Assembly: GCA_032622095.1 (NCBI GenBank)
Contig: CP136062.1
Location: 196,673,887-196,737,886, forward strand
From: Siphonodentalium dalli
Taxonomy: Eukaryota > Mollusca > Scaphopoda > Gadilida > Siphonodentaliidae
DNA: 64,000 nt
Direction: 5' to 3'
In this document: positions 13,444 to 26,500 of the stretch, in pieces
Layout: the number at the start of each line of letters is the position of its first letter
Position numbering within the stretch: the first letter of the stretch is position 1
Position numbers and translations under genes: made by a program
The notes under the pieces: generated by a model
The model's database searches: none
The model's input: only the letters and a program-made list of their open reading frames with translations
What the model was told of the DNA's origin: nothing

Positions 13444-14196
13444 CTGAAAGGGAATAAGAACATCTTTGTCATGCAATAAAGTACCAATCCAGGTGCTCCC
13501 CGATGTAATTGTTTCACTGTGTGTTACAAACAATTGTATATGCGCACTGTTACACTATTGACAACATATATTTACATATATATTAATGAGAACTTCATTA
13601 CCGTTGGTTTCTTCAATTAGCAAAATGGCAGTCAAATGTTAGGCAAAAATAAAGCTGTATTCCCTATCAACAACTTACTGTGTCCAAAACCTGCCAACAT
13701 CCAGCAACATCCTTCTATTTTATTAGTTTTGGGGAAAGTATCATTTAACCCTGTTTGTGCATGTTTGTGAGTTTATTTTAATCTTAATTTTAATAACAAA
13801 CTCCAGTTGTTTTATAGATCCAAATCACGGAACACAGTGCATCGAAAGTTGAGTTATCGTTCCTGGTGATCAATCGGAAGCACATGCTTTTATTAGACAT
13901 ACGCTAGATTTTAGTTACGTGTTGAAAAACTGTAGATTCGCAGTATTTTGACAATCTCCTGATTGGTTACATTACTTTACTGTTAAGTGTTGTGAGTAGC
14001 CGACAATGACGTAATTAATTTTGATGGTAGCTATTTTCTTTATAGACTCAGTAATGGTGTAGCTTATAATTGTTTGACAGTCTAATTTTAATTAGAACTG
14101 AATGTGACTAAGTCCTCAAAATTTGCTATGGCAATAAGAGATGCCGTATAAAAGAAATGTCAATTTGAAGGGCCGCTGATATTTTAATTTACTCAC
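13444..14196 (-). other. Intron of the BEN-like gene
   Basis: It runs from the donor GTGAGT (reverse complement at 14191-14196) to the acceptor CAG (13444-13446). No other feature is recognised inside. Confidence 0.65.
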
Positions 14197-14425
14197 CACA
14201 TAGAGCTTTTCCCAGCTCTGTTTGGAGAAATGACGAGCCTGTCAAATCTTTCATCTCTCCGGGCTCAAAAAACCCATTTAGCTTGAGCTTGAAACTACAT
14301 GCTGATGACTTCCCCCGGAAGTACGATGATGTATCCAACATCCAAGCATTGGAAACATACACATTATGCCCCTCACACAGAGGGACATAATTATTGGGTA
14401 CTGCTACCCCATCACTTCTTATCAT
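14197..14425 (-). CDS. BEN-like protein, core domain exon
   Basis: 229-base exon with acceptor CATTTGCAG and donor GTGAGT on the minus strand. It starts in phase 0 (MIRSDGVAVPNN) and ends one base into a glycine codon. The run LCEGHNVYVSNAWML, then a spacer and FFEPGEMKDLTGSSFL, resembles the BEN-domain pattern: a glycine/histidine-containing strand, then a helix ending FxxxEL/M with a following SSxxG-like turn. BEN domains bind DNA or mediate protein contacts in chromatin repressors. I assign it by pattern only; a lineage-specific relative is possible. Composition is clearly protein-coding and there is no internal stop. Confidence 0.75.
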
Positions 14426-14930
14426 CTGCAAATGTGGAAAAGAATTCATGATTATATGACACCATTCTGATCATGAAGCCATCTTAATTTCATGACTGTC
14501 AAAATGCAAGGACTATGGGGTTATAATCAGCATTATATGTAATTCAAGTTCTTTTGCATTTTTCCAGACTCAAATGGCCTCAAAATGTAAATGTACATTG
14601 TTTCCAACATGCCCCCAAATCAATAACAGACCATTCCTATGTACGCCTTTTTAATTTGGTGGGAGATTCCGTTTAGTATAGAAAAGGGTTAAAGCAACAT
14701 TCTCTCAGTAATATAGAGAATTGACACAAATCTAGTCATGTCACAATTAAAGGAGATTATTTGTAAAATATAAAATATAAATGTTCCTAATCAGTCTCAA
14801 TTAAAGAATATTAAACTATCAATTGAATATAGCTTAAATGCATATCAAATAGCAAGCAGTCAGACACCATGTGCCTAGAATAAAAATATATAAAAAAAGA
14901 TATTTATCTATATGTGTATATAATACTTAC

Positions 14931-15016
14931 ATAGTCACATTTCTGGATACACACACCCCTCTTGGGAGTATAATGATTGGGGTCACTATTCAAAAGTGAT
15001 ATTTTTCTGACATCTT
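14931..15016 (-). CDS. BEN-like protein, exon before the core domain
   Basis: 86 bases: two bases closing a split codon, then 28 codons (DVRKISLLNSDPNHYTP and onward), ending in phase 0 before donor GTAAGT. The acceptor is CACCCACAG. It joins in frame to the exon at 14197-14425 and to the exon at 15845-15886. The peptide holds two cysteines near its end (VCIQKCDY). Confidence 0.75.
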
Positions 15017-15844
15017 CTGTGGGTGAAAGAAAAAGAATTTAACATCATACATTGTAATTGATCATATGAAAAGCGTTGATTATGTACATAATCATATTGT
15101 TTGGACTAGCCAAAAAAACTTGATCTGGGCTTTTGTCAGGTATTAAATGTATGAACCCCCATATATTGCATCTAGAGTTTGTTTTCTCTTAGTTGCCTAA
15201 TAATTATGATGTCATAATAATAGTAATGGGTGGGGATTTAGGTTGAAATTAATATTAGTGATGGCAATTTCATCTATGTCTCAATGCCAAAAAATAGTGA
15301 TTGTTGGGAATTTTCTCCAAAATTAATAATCGTGCTGACATTATTATTAGGCAACTGAGAGTATGCTTAAGAACAAAGCAGGGTAACTCTAGGAGAGTTA
15401 TCATAATCCAATTGGCTGAGGTATTTGTGTGGGAAAACAAAAAACTCAATATTTTCAGACAAAAGAAGAATAACTCTAGAATGGAACATGGTCATTGATA
15501 GATTTATCATAATTCATGCACATAAAGTGGAAAAAAATATTGCACTCACTGTGTGACTCACAATTTGGAGACAATTGGTTATTTTAATACCTAACTATGA
15601 TTACAAAACATAATGTGGTTAAAGTGGTTTGAAACATGTGATGGGTTTTCAGAGGCACATAGCGATTAATTGTTCAAATTGGAACGTTGATCTTTAAATA
15701 TTTAATACTGTTAGTACACAGTTATTAGGTTTAGTCTCTTAATACACCGTATAGCTTAATGAGAGGAATAAAAAATGGGAACTCAAGCAAACTCACATGG
15801 TCATTCAATATCTGTTATCTAACTTACTAAATTAGAACTCTTAC
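15017..15844 (-). other. Intron of the BEN-like gene
   Basis: AT-rich intron between two confirmed splice sites. No other feature is seen. Confidence 0.6.
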
Positions 15845-15886
15845 CTGACTTCTCATTATCCTCAAATCTTTTGAGCTTCTCTCTGA
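15845..15886 (-). CDS. BEN-like protein, 42-base microexon
   Basis: Acceptor CTCAATTTAG and donor GTAAGA flank 42 bases (2+39+1) reading REKLKRFEDNEKS, a charged, helix-prone segment. Its phase agrees with both neighbours. By length alone it would be missed, but the exact splice signals and phase support it. It probably extends the coiled or charged linker encoded by the exon at 17613. Confidence 0.7.
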
Positions 15887-16360
15887 CTAAATTGAGAGAA
15901 AAAAATGTCAGTGAAAAAAGAAATCAAAGAGGCCAGACTTTTTATATAGCAAGTATTTATGATAATTTTTTAAGATCCTAATTTCATTATTTTCTCTCAC
16001 ATATGGCCATGAGGATTGGTGATGTTCTGATAATGAAAAGGCCGGTCAGACCTATTTCCGATTATCTGGAGGGCAGTGGAAGCACAATCAGCCAATGTCC
16101 ATTTCCGATATATATGTAAGCTACATGTATGTTGGGTGTTTGTCCCCATACACACACGTCGTGGGGCCAAGCATTTTTCATTGTGTGTGCAATCGTGATG
16201 ACTCAGAAGTGATACATGTATTTCATAACTTAACTTTTTTATCACAAACAAATTACCAATGAACAAAATTACCTTGTATTTTTTACTGCATTCAATTCAA
16301 CCGGGTTAGAAAAGCTAGTCACTGTCAGCTAATGTTTTATCAAAGCCTTGACACAGTAGT

Positions 16361-16850
16361 AGCCATTAATCTCTACTCTGGCTAAGTTAGCTAACCGCCA
16401 TAGAGATCATGTTCCACCAGTACAAAATCTGGGAGCTTTTTGAATGTTCTGACCTGTTCTGACAGGGAATATATTTCTTTGTAAATGTGTTCCTCAATAA
16501 TCTACTTCACATTAGGGTATGGTCCCAGCTTGAGATTGTATGCTTTTCTGTGACCTTTGTGAGCTGATATCGCAATAAACATTGAATTAATTACCCAGGA
16601 TAAATTCTATAATTGTAAGCAACACAAAATCACTCACAAAGTCACTTAATTTGTGCAATTTCAAGTTGGGACCTTTATATTACCAACTGTGAAGTACATT
16701 ATGAAGTAACAGGTAATAACTAAGAAATATATTCCCAGCGTTACTTTTTCAACTTAATAAGATTCCCTGGCAAAACTTCAAACAGTTCACAGGTTTTGTA
16801 CTTGTGGAATATGATCTCTATGGGCGTTAGCCAGAGTAGAGATTCATGGC
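16361..16850. mobile_element. Foldback / MITE element, about 490 bp
   Basis: Ends are inverted: left AGCCATTAATCTCTACTC, right GAGTAGAGATTCATGGC. Pairing continues inward through CCATAGAGATCAT and its inverse, then GGGAATATATTTCTT and its inverse. Non-coding. It sits in the intron between the exons at 15845 and 17613. Confidence 0.75.
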
Positions 16851-17029
16851 ATGAACTATACAGCAACAAGTGCTTTCTTTGGGTCTCTTTCGTGTCCATG
16901 TGATTGAACCAATAACTTCATTTTCCCCATCTATAACCATAGCATAATATTTGGATGATATCAATAGCTTCTTTTTAAACTGTTACAATTGTTTTTGGCA
17001 TTGAATATGTCAGTTATATGCCATACATA

Positions 17030-17438
17030 CACAGAACGACACAATGTGTAAATGAGTTTGTCGATACGGCATGAGTGCTGTCGAGGAAGGATAGAACGAG
17101 AGGCGCTTACGCCTCGAGTTCTATCCTTCCGCGACAGCACGAGTGCCGTATCGACAAACTCATTTACACACCGTGTCGTTCTGTGTTTATTACATGCTTC
17201 GCGTCCTAGAATCCGTGCATTAAAAATACAGGATTAGAAGGTTTATTTAGGCTCATACAGGGCATGTTTGTCATGTGTGATGATTCTTTTATTGAAATAG
17301 TTCCATTTTCATGGTTGAGGCGAACGTCATGTACGTCATTTTACGTCAACGAGATACGTATGGAAAGTATGTTCCATACGGATTTGTAAATATGGAACAG
17401 CAATAACGCTGTACTTCTAGGAACAAGCGTGTAATAAA
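17030..17438 (-). mobile_element. Composite hairpin / MITE element, copy 2
   Basis: Reverse-oriented copy of 8580-8987. The 156-bp palindrome is 17030-17185 and the TIR-bounded part is 17186-17438. It differs from copy 1 by scattered substitutions and small indels. It is intronic in the BEN-like gene. Confidence 0.85.
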
Positions 17439-17612
17439 TAAGCTAGCAAATGGCAATTAGATATTCAAACAGAATTGTGTTTGGCAAAAGCCGATGTTCA
17501 ACTTCAAGGTCCGATGTATATCTGATGAGCTATTATTGGCCGATTCCGATTATCAGAACCTCACTACCTGAGAGTAGAATTTTTATAATATAATTACACA
17601 TGTATAACTCAC

Positions 17613-17669
17613 CAAACTTTAACTCTTTTGCCTGTTTTTGACAAGTTGCATTTCTGCATTCCGCTTGTA
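17613..17669 (-). CDS. BEN-like protein, linker exon
   Basis: 57 bases (2+54+1) between acceptor ATTATTCCAG and donor GTGAGT on the minus strand. It reads QAECRNATCQKQAKELKF, charged and helix-prone with two cysteines. Phases match the exons at 19712-19816 and 15845-15886 exactly. Confidence 0.7.
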
Positions 17670-18097
17670 CTGGAATAATACAGAAATAAAAGTTTCTGAA
17701 AAATGGGCTAACAAAATCAAATTTTAATATGAACAAGGTGACCATAATATTATTTTGCCAAATGAAATAGTTTCTGCTACATTTGTATCAAATGTAGTAC
17801 AAGTTGCCAATTATCTGGGATAAACAACAGGGATGTTTTAAACACTGATTCTCATGCAGCAACATTGTTTATACTCTGGACGCTACCCTTGTTTACTGCT
17901 TATTCTCAAATATTATTCATGATTTACACAGAGATATTGCTACTAATTCATCATAATTTTACCATGTTGTGACCTGACTAGAAGTTTTCAGGTATTGAGA
18001 TGAATTTGTGCAATTCATCTAAGATTGTGTCAACTAAATTGATGATTTAGGTATCCAGACATCCCCCCTCACAAGTGGACATTTGCCACCCGGACAT
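17670..18097 (-). other. Intronic stretch of the BEN-like gene
   Basis: No further feature is recognised between the linker-exon acceptor and the hAT target duplication. Confidence 0.4.
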
Positions 18098-18105
18098 GTA
18101 TCAAC

Positions 18106-19231
18106 TAGGGGTGCCACGATTAATTGTATAATCGATGAACCGTTGATAAAGCCGATAATCGATTACCATTTCCGTCGTCGATTAATCTGCGTTATTTATT
18201 TCGGACGTTGGAAAATGCCGTTTATTGTTGAATACCCTGATTGTTTTACACAGTTTAATATACAACCGAGGGGTTAACAACATTTGATCATGTATCAAAG
18301 AGATTCCGACAACTTGAGTACTACTATAGTATATGTTGCAAACAGCCGGCAGTTCATTTGATGACATGGTTACTCTTCGAGTCATTGTATATTCTTCAAA
18401 TTGCATGGCGCCATGATGGCGGCACTGCAGCTTTGAAATTATGCTGACATTGTTGTATATTTCTACAAGAAAGGTGGCACTACGTCTTTGAAATGGGCTG
18501 ACTGTCAGTGAACTGAATGGCCTCGCCCTTGAATCTCATTGGACCAAAGGGGAGTTGATTGACATTCTCTCGAAATCAGGGAACCTACGGCATTTTAATC
18601 AACGATATTCTCGGCGGTGTCATTTGCAGCAAGTATACTTTGTATAAGTATACTTAGATGTTACTAGTACAGGCTATCGCTTATAGTGTGGTGACTGCTA
18701 AATGAAATTAACTATTACCAAATACTTAACTTGTTCTGAGTCCTGAAATTTGCGGGCAGGGGCCCACCTTTGTAATTGTTATCCATGCTCTGGAAGTTCG
18801 CTGAAACTTATAGTTTCAGTAACATTAGATTCCTTTTTTTTAGGAACCACCATCGGTCGGTCGGTTGTGCATTCCTACTTTTATATTGCTTGTATGTTTG
18901 GCTGTTAAATTAATCGCTACGTTCGTTCCAATGAACTCACAAATATTATAACCATGACATCGCCGAGAACTGTGCTTGTATTGAACACATTGTGCTCATT
19001 AGTCATTACCGGTGGTTTATGATGCACTTTATTAACACAAAAATTACATCAGCCGATGCCTCAAACAAGCAGCGATAGCAGTTAACCAGCACCCAGCCAA
19101 TATGGCAATATATAGGCCATATTACGGAATACTTCTACTGATGTTATTATTATTATGTACGATTAATCGATTATAGTCGATTATTGACGACCGATTATTG
19201 ATTATCAAAATAAATAATCATGGCACCTCTA
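18106..19231. mobile_element. Non-autonomous hAT element, 1126 bp, with target duplication
   Basis: Ends are inverted: TAGGGGTGCCACGATTA at the left and TAATCATGGCACCTCTA at the right, both followed inward by ATCGATTA-rich sequence. An exact 8-bp direct repeat GTATCAAC flanks it (18098-18105 and 19232-19239), the target-duplication length of hAT transposons. I see no transposase reading frame inside, so it is a deletion derivative or MITE. It lies in an intron of the BEN-like gene. Confidence 0.9.
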
Positions 19232-19711
19232 GTATCAACTGCATGAACATTTCCCCACCCCTCTCACAAGCATTGTGCGAGATGTTGTGATTGAAATGTA
19301 CGCATGCCTGAATCACTACTTCAGTTAGGAACATGCATGATGGCAACAAACTCTGTATTACTGGCTACAGTCAGATAAAGTTAATCCTTTCTATATGCTA
19401 AATACTCATTGATGAATAGTTCCCTTAGAACATTTCTAAATATTATTTGACCCATGCTCGTTTGTTGAACTTATAATCTGAACATTTCCCACCAAACAAT
19501 ATCAATCCTTCTGAACTTGTATTATTTGTTCATATATCTGTCATCTGCTCTTATTACATAAACGCCACTCCAAAATAATAACAGAGCATTCCAATGTATA
19601 CTTTCCTAACTGAATGTGAGAATCCATTTAGTATAGAAAGTGTTAACAGGTTATGAATGTTAAATGTTATTCATTTGTAAAATAAAAATAAAATGATAAT
19701 AGCTCACTTAC

Positions 19712-19816
19712 TTCCACCTGAATTGAAAGCTGCACTAGATCTCATAGCGACATCATTTTCTGTATCGCTCAACTCGGAATCAATTTCCATGCATATGTTA
19801 TTTTGATGATCGGAGT
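19712..19816 (-). CDS. BEN-like protein, acidic linker exon, duplicate B
   Basis: 105 bases (2+102+1) with acceptor ATATATTTCAG and donor GTAAGT. The peptide is acidic and polar (SDHQNNICMEIDSELSDTEN, then a serine-rich end). It joins in phase to the exon at 17613. A near-identical exon is at 31155-31259. Because the phase is symmetric, both copies could be included without changing frame. Confidence 0.75.
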
Positions 19817-20505
19817 CTGAAATATATAAATGATAAGTTGTTTGGGAAAATCTGCCTAGTAGGACTAAGGTATTCTTTTACTTTAGTTAATTTAAAACAA
19901 CAGAAATTCACATTTTCGTGGCATAAATGAGCGAGCATGGATAGATACCAAAAGAACAAGTTTACTCAAGTTCTGAGTCAAATTCGAAATGGAGCAGGTG
20001 ACTGCAGTTATAGTTATGGAGAAGAGGGCTCAAAACAAAACTCAATGATAAAATTCTAGTCATGACTTATTCATCTAAACATTAAAATTCTCATGCTGCA
20101 GCTTATGAATTGAAAATGAAGCATATTTCAAGTGAATTCTATTTTTTCTTTATTGTACCATGCATTCAGTTAAGACAAGATATGCAGTTGTATTTGAAGA
20201 AGTCAGTTATGACTATATCGCCCCTAACAATATACATGCATATTCTATTATATCTATTTTGCATTTGTACTTTCCGTGTTTGTATTGTAAATCAAATTAT
20301 CCTATATCAGCAAATAAATGGAAATGAAATACAAACTTTATTAATCAATTCAGCAGGAGGATACTAATCCTATGGTGTTCACATGAAACAGGAATTAATG
20401 ATTATTAATCACACAGAAGCAAGGCATTTTCTTATTTTTATCTTCTCAGATTTATAAATACTGGACTGGTGATTTTACTAAAGCAATTTCTGTATTGTCA
20501 CCTAC

Positions 20506-23500
20506 TTTGGAAAATTGAAAAAAAACAGGTCGTGGTCCCTTTCATTAGAAGCTGCTGTGGTCAATTTCTTTTTCTCTGTCTTTTTCGCCTTCTCCACTGT
20601 CTTATCCCTATTCTCCACTGTCTTATTACTATTCTCCGCTGTCTTATTACTATTCTCCACTGTCTTATTCCCTTCCTCTGCTGTCTTATCCCTATTCTCT
20701 GCTGTCTTATTACTATTCTCCGCTGTCTTATTACTATTCTCCACTGTCTTATTCCCTTCCTCTGCTGTCTTATTACTATTCTCCACTGTCTTATTCCCTT
20801 CCTCTGCTGTCTTATTACTATTCTCTGCTGTCTTATTCCTATTCTCCGCTGTCTTATTACTATTCTCTGCTGTCTTATTACTATTCTCTGCTGTCTTATT
20901 CCTATTCTCTGCTGTCTTATTACTATTCTCTGCTGTCTTATTACTATTCTCTGCTGTCTTATTACTATTCTCTGCTGTCTTATTCCCTTCCTCTGCTGTC
21001 TTATTACTATTCTCTGCTGTCTTATTACTATTCTCCGCTGTCTTATTACTATTCTCTGCTGTCTTATTACTATTCTCCGCTGTCTTATTACTATTCTCTG
21101 CTGTCTTATTACTATTCTCCGCTGTCTTATTACTATTCTCTGCTGTCTTATTCCTATTCTCTGCTGTCTTATTACTATTCTCTGCTGTCTTATTACTATT
21201 ATCTGCTGTCTTATTACTATTCTCCGCAGTCTTATTACTATTCTCTGCTGTCTTATTCCTATTCTCTGCTGTCTTATTCCCTTCCTCTGCTGTCTTATTA
21301 CTATTCTCTGCTGTCTTATTACTATTCTCCGCTGTCTTATTACTATTCTCTGCTGTCTTATTACTATTCTCTGCTGTCTTATTACTATTCTCTGCTGTCT
21401 TATTACTATTCTCTGCTGTCTTATTACTATTCTCTGCTGTCTTATTACTATTCTCTGCTGTCTTATTACTATTCTCCGCTGTCTTATTACTATTCTCTGC
21501 TGTCTTATTACTATTCTCTGCTGTCTTATTCCTATTCTCTGCTGTCTTATTACTATTCTCTGCTGTCTTATTACTATTCTCTGCTGTCTTATTACTATTC
21601 TCCGCTGTCTTATTACTATTCTCCGCTGTCTTATTCCTATTCTCCGCTGTCTTATTACTATTCTCCGCTATTCTCTGCTGTCTTATTACTATTCTCTGCT
21701 GTCTTATTACTATTCTCCGCTGTCTTATTACTATTCTCTGCTGTCTTATTACTATTATCTGCTGTCTTATTACTATTCTCTGCTGTCTTATTACTATTCT
21801 CCGCTGTCTTATTACTATTCTCTGCTGTCTTATTACTATTCTCTGCTGTCTTATTACTATTCTCTGCTGTCTTATTCCTATTCTCTGCTGTCTTATTACT
21901 ATTCTCTGCTGTCTTATTCCCTTCCTCTGCTGTCTTATTACTATTCTCTGTTGTCTTATTACTATTCTCCGCTGTCTTATTACTATTCTCTGCTGTCTTA
22001 TTACTATTCTCTGCTGTCTTATTACTATTCTCTGCTGTCTTATTACTATTCTCTGCTGTCTTATTACTATTCTCTGCTGTCTTATTACTATTCTCCGCTG
22101 TCTTATTACTATTCTCTGCTGTCTTATTACTATTCTCTGCTGTCTTATTCCTATTCTCTGCTGTCTTATTACTATTCTCTGCTGTCTTATTACTATTCTC
22201 CGCTGTCTTATTACTATTCTCCGCTGTCTTATTACTATTCTCCGCTGTCTTATTCCTATTCTCCGCTGTCTTATTACTATTCTCCGCTGTCTTATTACTA
22301 TTCTCCGCTGTCTTATTACTATTCTCCGCTGTCTTATTACTATTCTCCGCTGTCTTATTACTATTCTCCGCTGTCTTATTACTATTCTCCGCTGTCTTAT
22401 TACTATTCTCCGCTGTCTTATTACTATTCTCTGCTGTCTTATTACTATTCTCTGCTGTCTTATTACTATTCTCTGCTGTCTTATTCCTATTCTCTGCTGT
22501 CTTATTACTATTCTCCGCTGTCTTATTACTATTCTCCGCTGTCTTATTCCTATTCTCCGCTGTATTATTACTATTCTCTGCTGTCTTATTACTATTCTCT
22601 GCTGTCTTATTCCTGTCTTATTCCTATTCTCTGCTGTCTTATTACTATTCTCCGCTGTCTTATTCCTATTCTCCGCTGTCTTATTACTATTCTCTGCTGT
22701 CTTATTACTATTCTCTGCTGTCTTATTCCTATTCTCTGCTGTCTTATTACTATTCTCTGCTGTCTTATTCCCTTCCTCTGCTGTCTTATTACTATTCTCT
22801 GCTGTCTTATTACTATTCTCCGCTGTCTTATTACTATTCTCTGCTGTCTTATTACTATTCTCTGCTGTCTTATTACTATTCTCTGCTGTCTTATTACTAT
22901 TCTCTGCTGTCTTATTACTATTCTCTGCTGTCTTATTACTATTATCTGCTGTCTTATTACTATTCTCTGCTGTCTTATTACTATTCTCTGCTGTCTTATT
23001 ACTATTCTCCGCTGTCTTATTACTATTCTCTGCTGTCTTATTACTATTCTCTGCTGTCTTATTACTATTCTCTGCTGTCTTATTACTATTCTCTGCTGTC
23101 TTATTACTATTCTCTGCTGTCTTATTCCCTTCCTCTGCTGTCTTATTACTATTCTCCACTGTCTTATTCCCTTCCTCTGCTGTCTTATTACTATTCTCTG
23201 CTGTCTTATTCCTATTCTCCGCTGTCTTATTCCTATTCTCTGCTGTCTTATTCCTATTCTCTGCTGTCTTATTACTATTCTCTGCTGTCTTATTACTATT
23301 CTCTGCTGTCTTATTACTATTCTCCACTGTCTTATTCCCTTCCTCTGCTGTCTTATTACTATTATCCACTGTCTTATTCCCTTCCTCTGCTGTCTTATTA
23401 CTATTCTCTGCTGTCTTATTCCTATTCTCTGCTGTCTTATTACTATTCTCTGCTGTCTTATTCCTATTCTCTGCTGTCTTATTACTATTCTCCACTGTCT

Positions 23501-26500
23501 TATTACTATTCTCTGCTGTCTTATTCCTATTCTCCGCTGTCTTATTCCTATTCTCCGCTGTCTTATTACTATTCTCTGCTGTCTTATTACTATTCTCTGC
23601 TGTCTTATTCCTATTCTCTGCTGTCTTATTACTATTCTCCGCTGTCTTATTACTATTCTCCGCTGTCTTATTACTATTCTCCGCTGTCTTATTACTATTC
23701 TCCGCTGTCTTATTACTATTCTCTGCTGTCTTATTACTATTCTCCGCTGTCTTATTACTATTCTCTGCTGTCTTATTACTATTCTCCGCTGTCTTATTAC
23801 TATTCTCTGCTGTCTTATTACTATTCTCTGCTGTCTTATTACTATTCTCTGCTGTCTTATTACTATTCTCTGCTGTCTTATTACTATTCTCCGCTGTCTT
23901 ATTACTATTCTCCGCTGTCTTATTCCTATTCTCCGCTGTCTTATTACTATTCTCTGCTGTCTTATTACTATTCTCTGCTGTCTTATTCCTATTCTCTGCT
24001 GTCTTATTACTATTCTCTGCTGTCTTATTCCCTTCCTCTGCTGTCTTATTACTATTCTCTGCTGTCTTATTACTATTCTCCGCTGTCTTATTACTATTCT
24101 CTGCTGTCTTATTACTATTCTCTGCTGTCTTATTACTATTCTCTGCTGTCTTATTACTATTCTCTGCTGTCTTATTACTATTCTCTGCTGTCTTATTACT
24201 ATTCTCCGCTGTCTTATTACTATTCTCTGCTGTCTTATTACTATTCTCCGCTGTCTTATTACTATTCTCTGCTGTCTTATTACTATTCTCTGCTGTCTTA
24301 TTACTATTCTCTGCTGTCTTATTCCCTTCCTCTGCTGTCTTATTACTATTCTCCACTGTCTTATTCCCTTCCTCTGCTGTCTTATTACTATTCTCTGCTG
24401 TCTTATTCCTATTCTCCGCTGTCTTATTCCTATTCTCTGCTGTCTTATTCCTATTCTCTGCTGTCTTATTACTATTCTCTGCTGTCTTATTACTATTCTC
24501 TGCTGTCTTATTACTATTCTCTGCTGTCTTATTACTATTCTCTGCTGTCTTATTCCCTTCCTCTGCTGTCTTATTACTATTCTCCACTGTCTTATTCCCT
24601 TCCTCTGCTGTCTTATTACTATTCTCTGCTGTCTTATTCCTATTCTCCGCTGTCTTATTCCTATTCTCTGCTGTCTTATTCCTATTCTCTGCTGTCTTAT
24701 TACTATTCTCTGCTGTCTTATTACTATTCTCTGCTGTCTTATTACTATTCTCCACTGTCTTATTCCCTTCCTCTGCTGTCTTATTACTATTATCCACTGT
24801 CTTATTCCCTTCCTCTGCTGTCTTATTACTATTCTCTGCTGTCTTATTCCTATTCTCTGCTGTCTTATTACTATTCTCTGCTGTCTTATTCCTATTCTCT
24901 GCTGTCTTATTACTATTCTCCACTGTCTTATTACTATTCTCTGCTGTCTTATTCCTATTCTCCGCTGTCTTATTCCTATTCTCCGCTGTCTTATTACTAT
25001 TCTCTGCTGTCTTATTACTATTCTCTGCTGTCTTATTCCTATTCTCTGCTGTCTTATTACTATTCTCCGCTGTCTTATTACTATTCTCCGCTGTCTTATT
25101 ACTATTCTCCGCTGTCTTATTACTATTCTCCGCTGTCTTATTACTATTCTCCGCTGTCTTATTACTATTCTCTGCTGTCTTATTACTATTCTCCGCTGTC
25201 TTATTACTATTCTCTGCTGTCTTATTACTATTCTCCGCTGTCTTATTACTATTCTCTGCTGTCTTATTACTATTCTCTGCTGTCTTATTACTATTCTCTG
25301 CTGTCTTATTCCTATTCTCTGCTGTCTTATTACTATTCTCTGCTGTCTTATTACTATTCTCCGCTGTCTTATTACTATTCTCCGCTGTCTTATTCCTATT
25401 CTCCGCTGTCTTATTACTATTCTCTGCTGTCTTATTCCTATTCTCCGCTGTCTTATTACTATTCTCTGCTGTCTTATTACTATTCTCTGCTGTCTTATTC
25501 CTATTCTCTGCTGTCTTATTACTATTCTCTGCTGTCTTATTCCCTTCCTCTGCTGTCTTATTACTATTCTCTGCTGTCTTATTACTATTCTCCGCTGTCT
25601 TATTACTATTCTCTGCTGTCTTATTACTATTCTCTGCTGTCTTATTACTATTCTCTGCTGTCTTATTACTATTATCTGCTGTCTTATTACTATTCTCTGC
25701 TGTCTTATTACTATTCTCTGCTGTCTTATTACTATTCTCCGCTGTCTTATTACTATTCTCTGCTGTCTTATTACTATTCTCCGCTGTCTTATTACTATTC
25801 TCTGCTGTCTTATTACTATTCTCTGCTGTCTTATTACTATTCTCTGCTGTCTTATTCCCTTCCTCTGCTGTCTTATTACTATTCTCCACTGTCTTATTCC
25901 CTTCCTCTGTTGTCTTATTACTATTCTCTGCTGTCTTATTCCTATTCTCCGCTGTCTTATTCCTATTCTCTGCTGTCTTATTCCTATTCTCTGCTGTCTT
26001 ATTACTATTCTCTGCTGTCTTATTACTATTCTCTGCTGTCTTATTACTATTCTCCACTGTCTTATTCCCTTCCTCTGCTGTCTTATTACTATTATCCACT
26101 GTCTTATTCCCTTCCTCTGCTGTCTTATTACTATTCTCTGCTGTCTTATTCCTATTCTCTGCTGTCTTATTACTATTCTCCGCTGTCTTATTACTATTCT
26201 CTGCTGTCTTATTACTATTCTCCGCTGTCTTATTACTATTCTCCGCTGTCTTATTACTATTCTCCACTGTCTTATTCCCTTCCTCTGCTGTCTTATTACT
26301 ATTCTCCACTGTCTTATTCCCTTCCTCTGCTGTCTTATTACTATTCTCCGCTGTCTTATTACTATTCTCTGCTGTCTTATTCCTATTCTCTGCTGTCTTA
26401 TTACTATTCTCTGCTGTCTTATTACTATTCTCTGCTGTCTTATTACTATTCTCTGCTGTCTTATTACTATTCTCTGCTGTCTTATTACTATTCTCCACTG

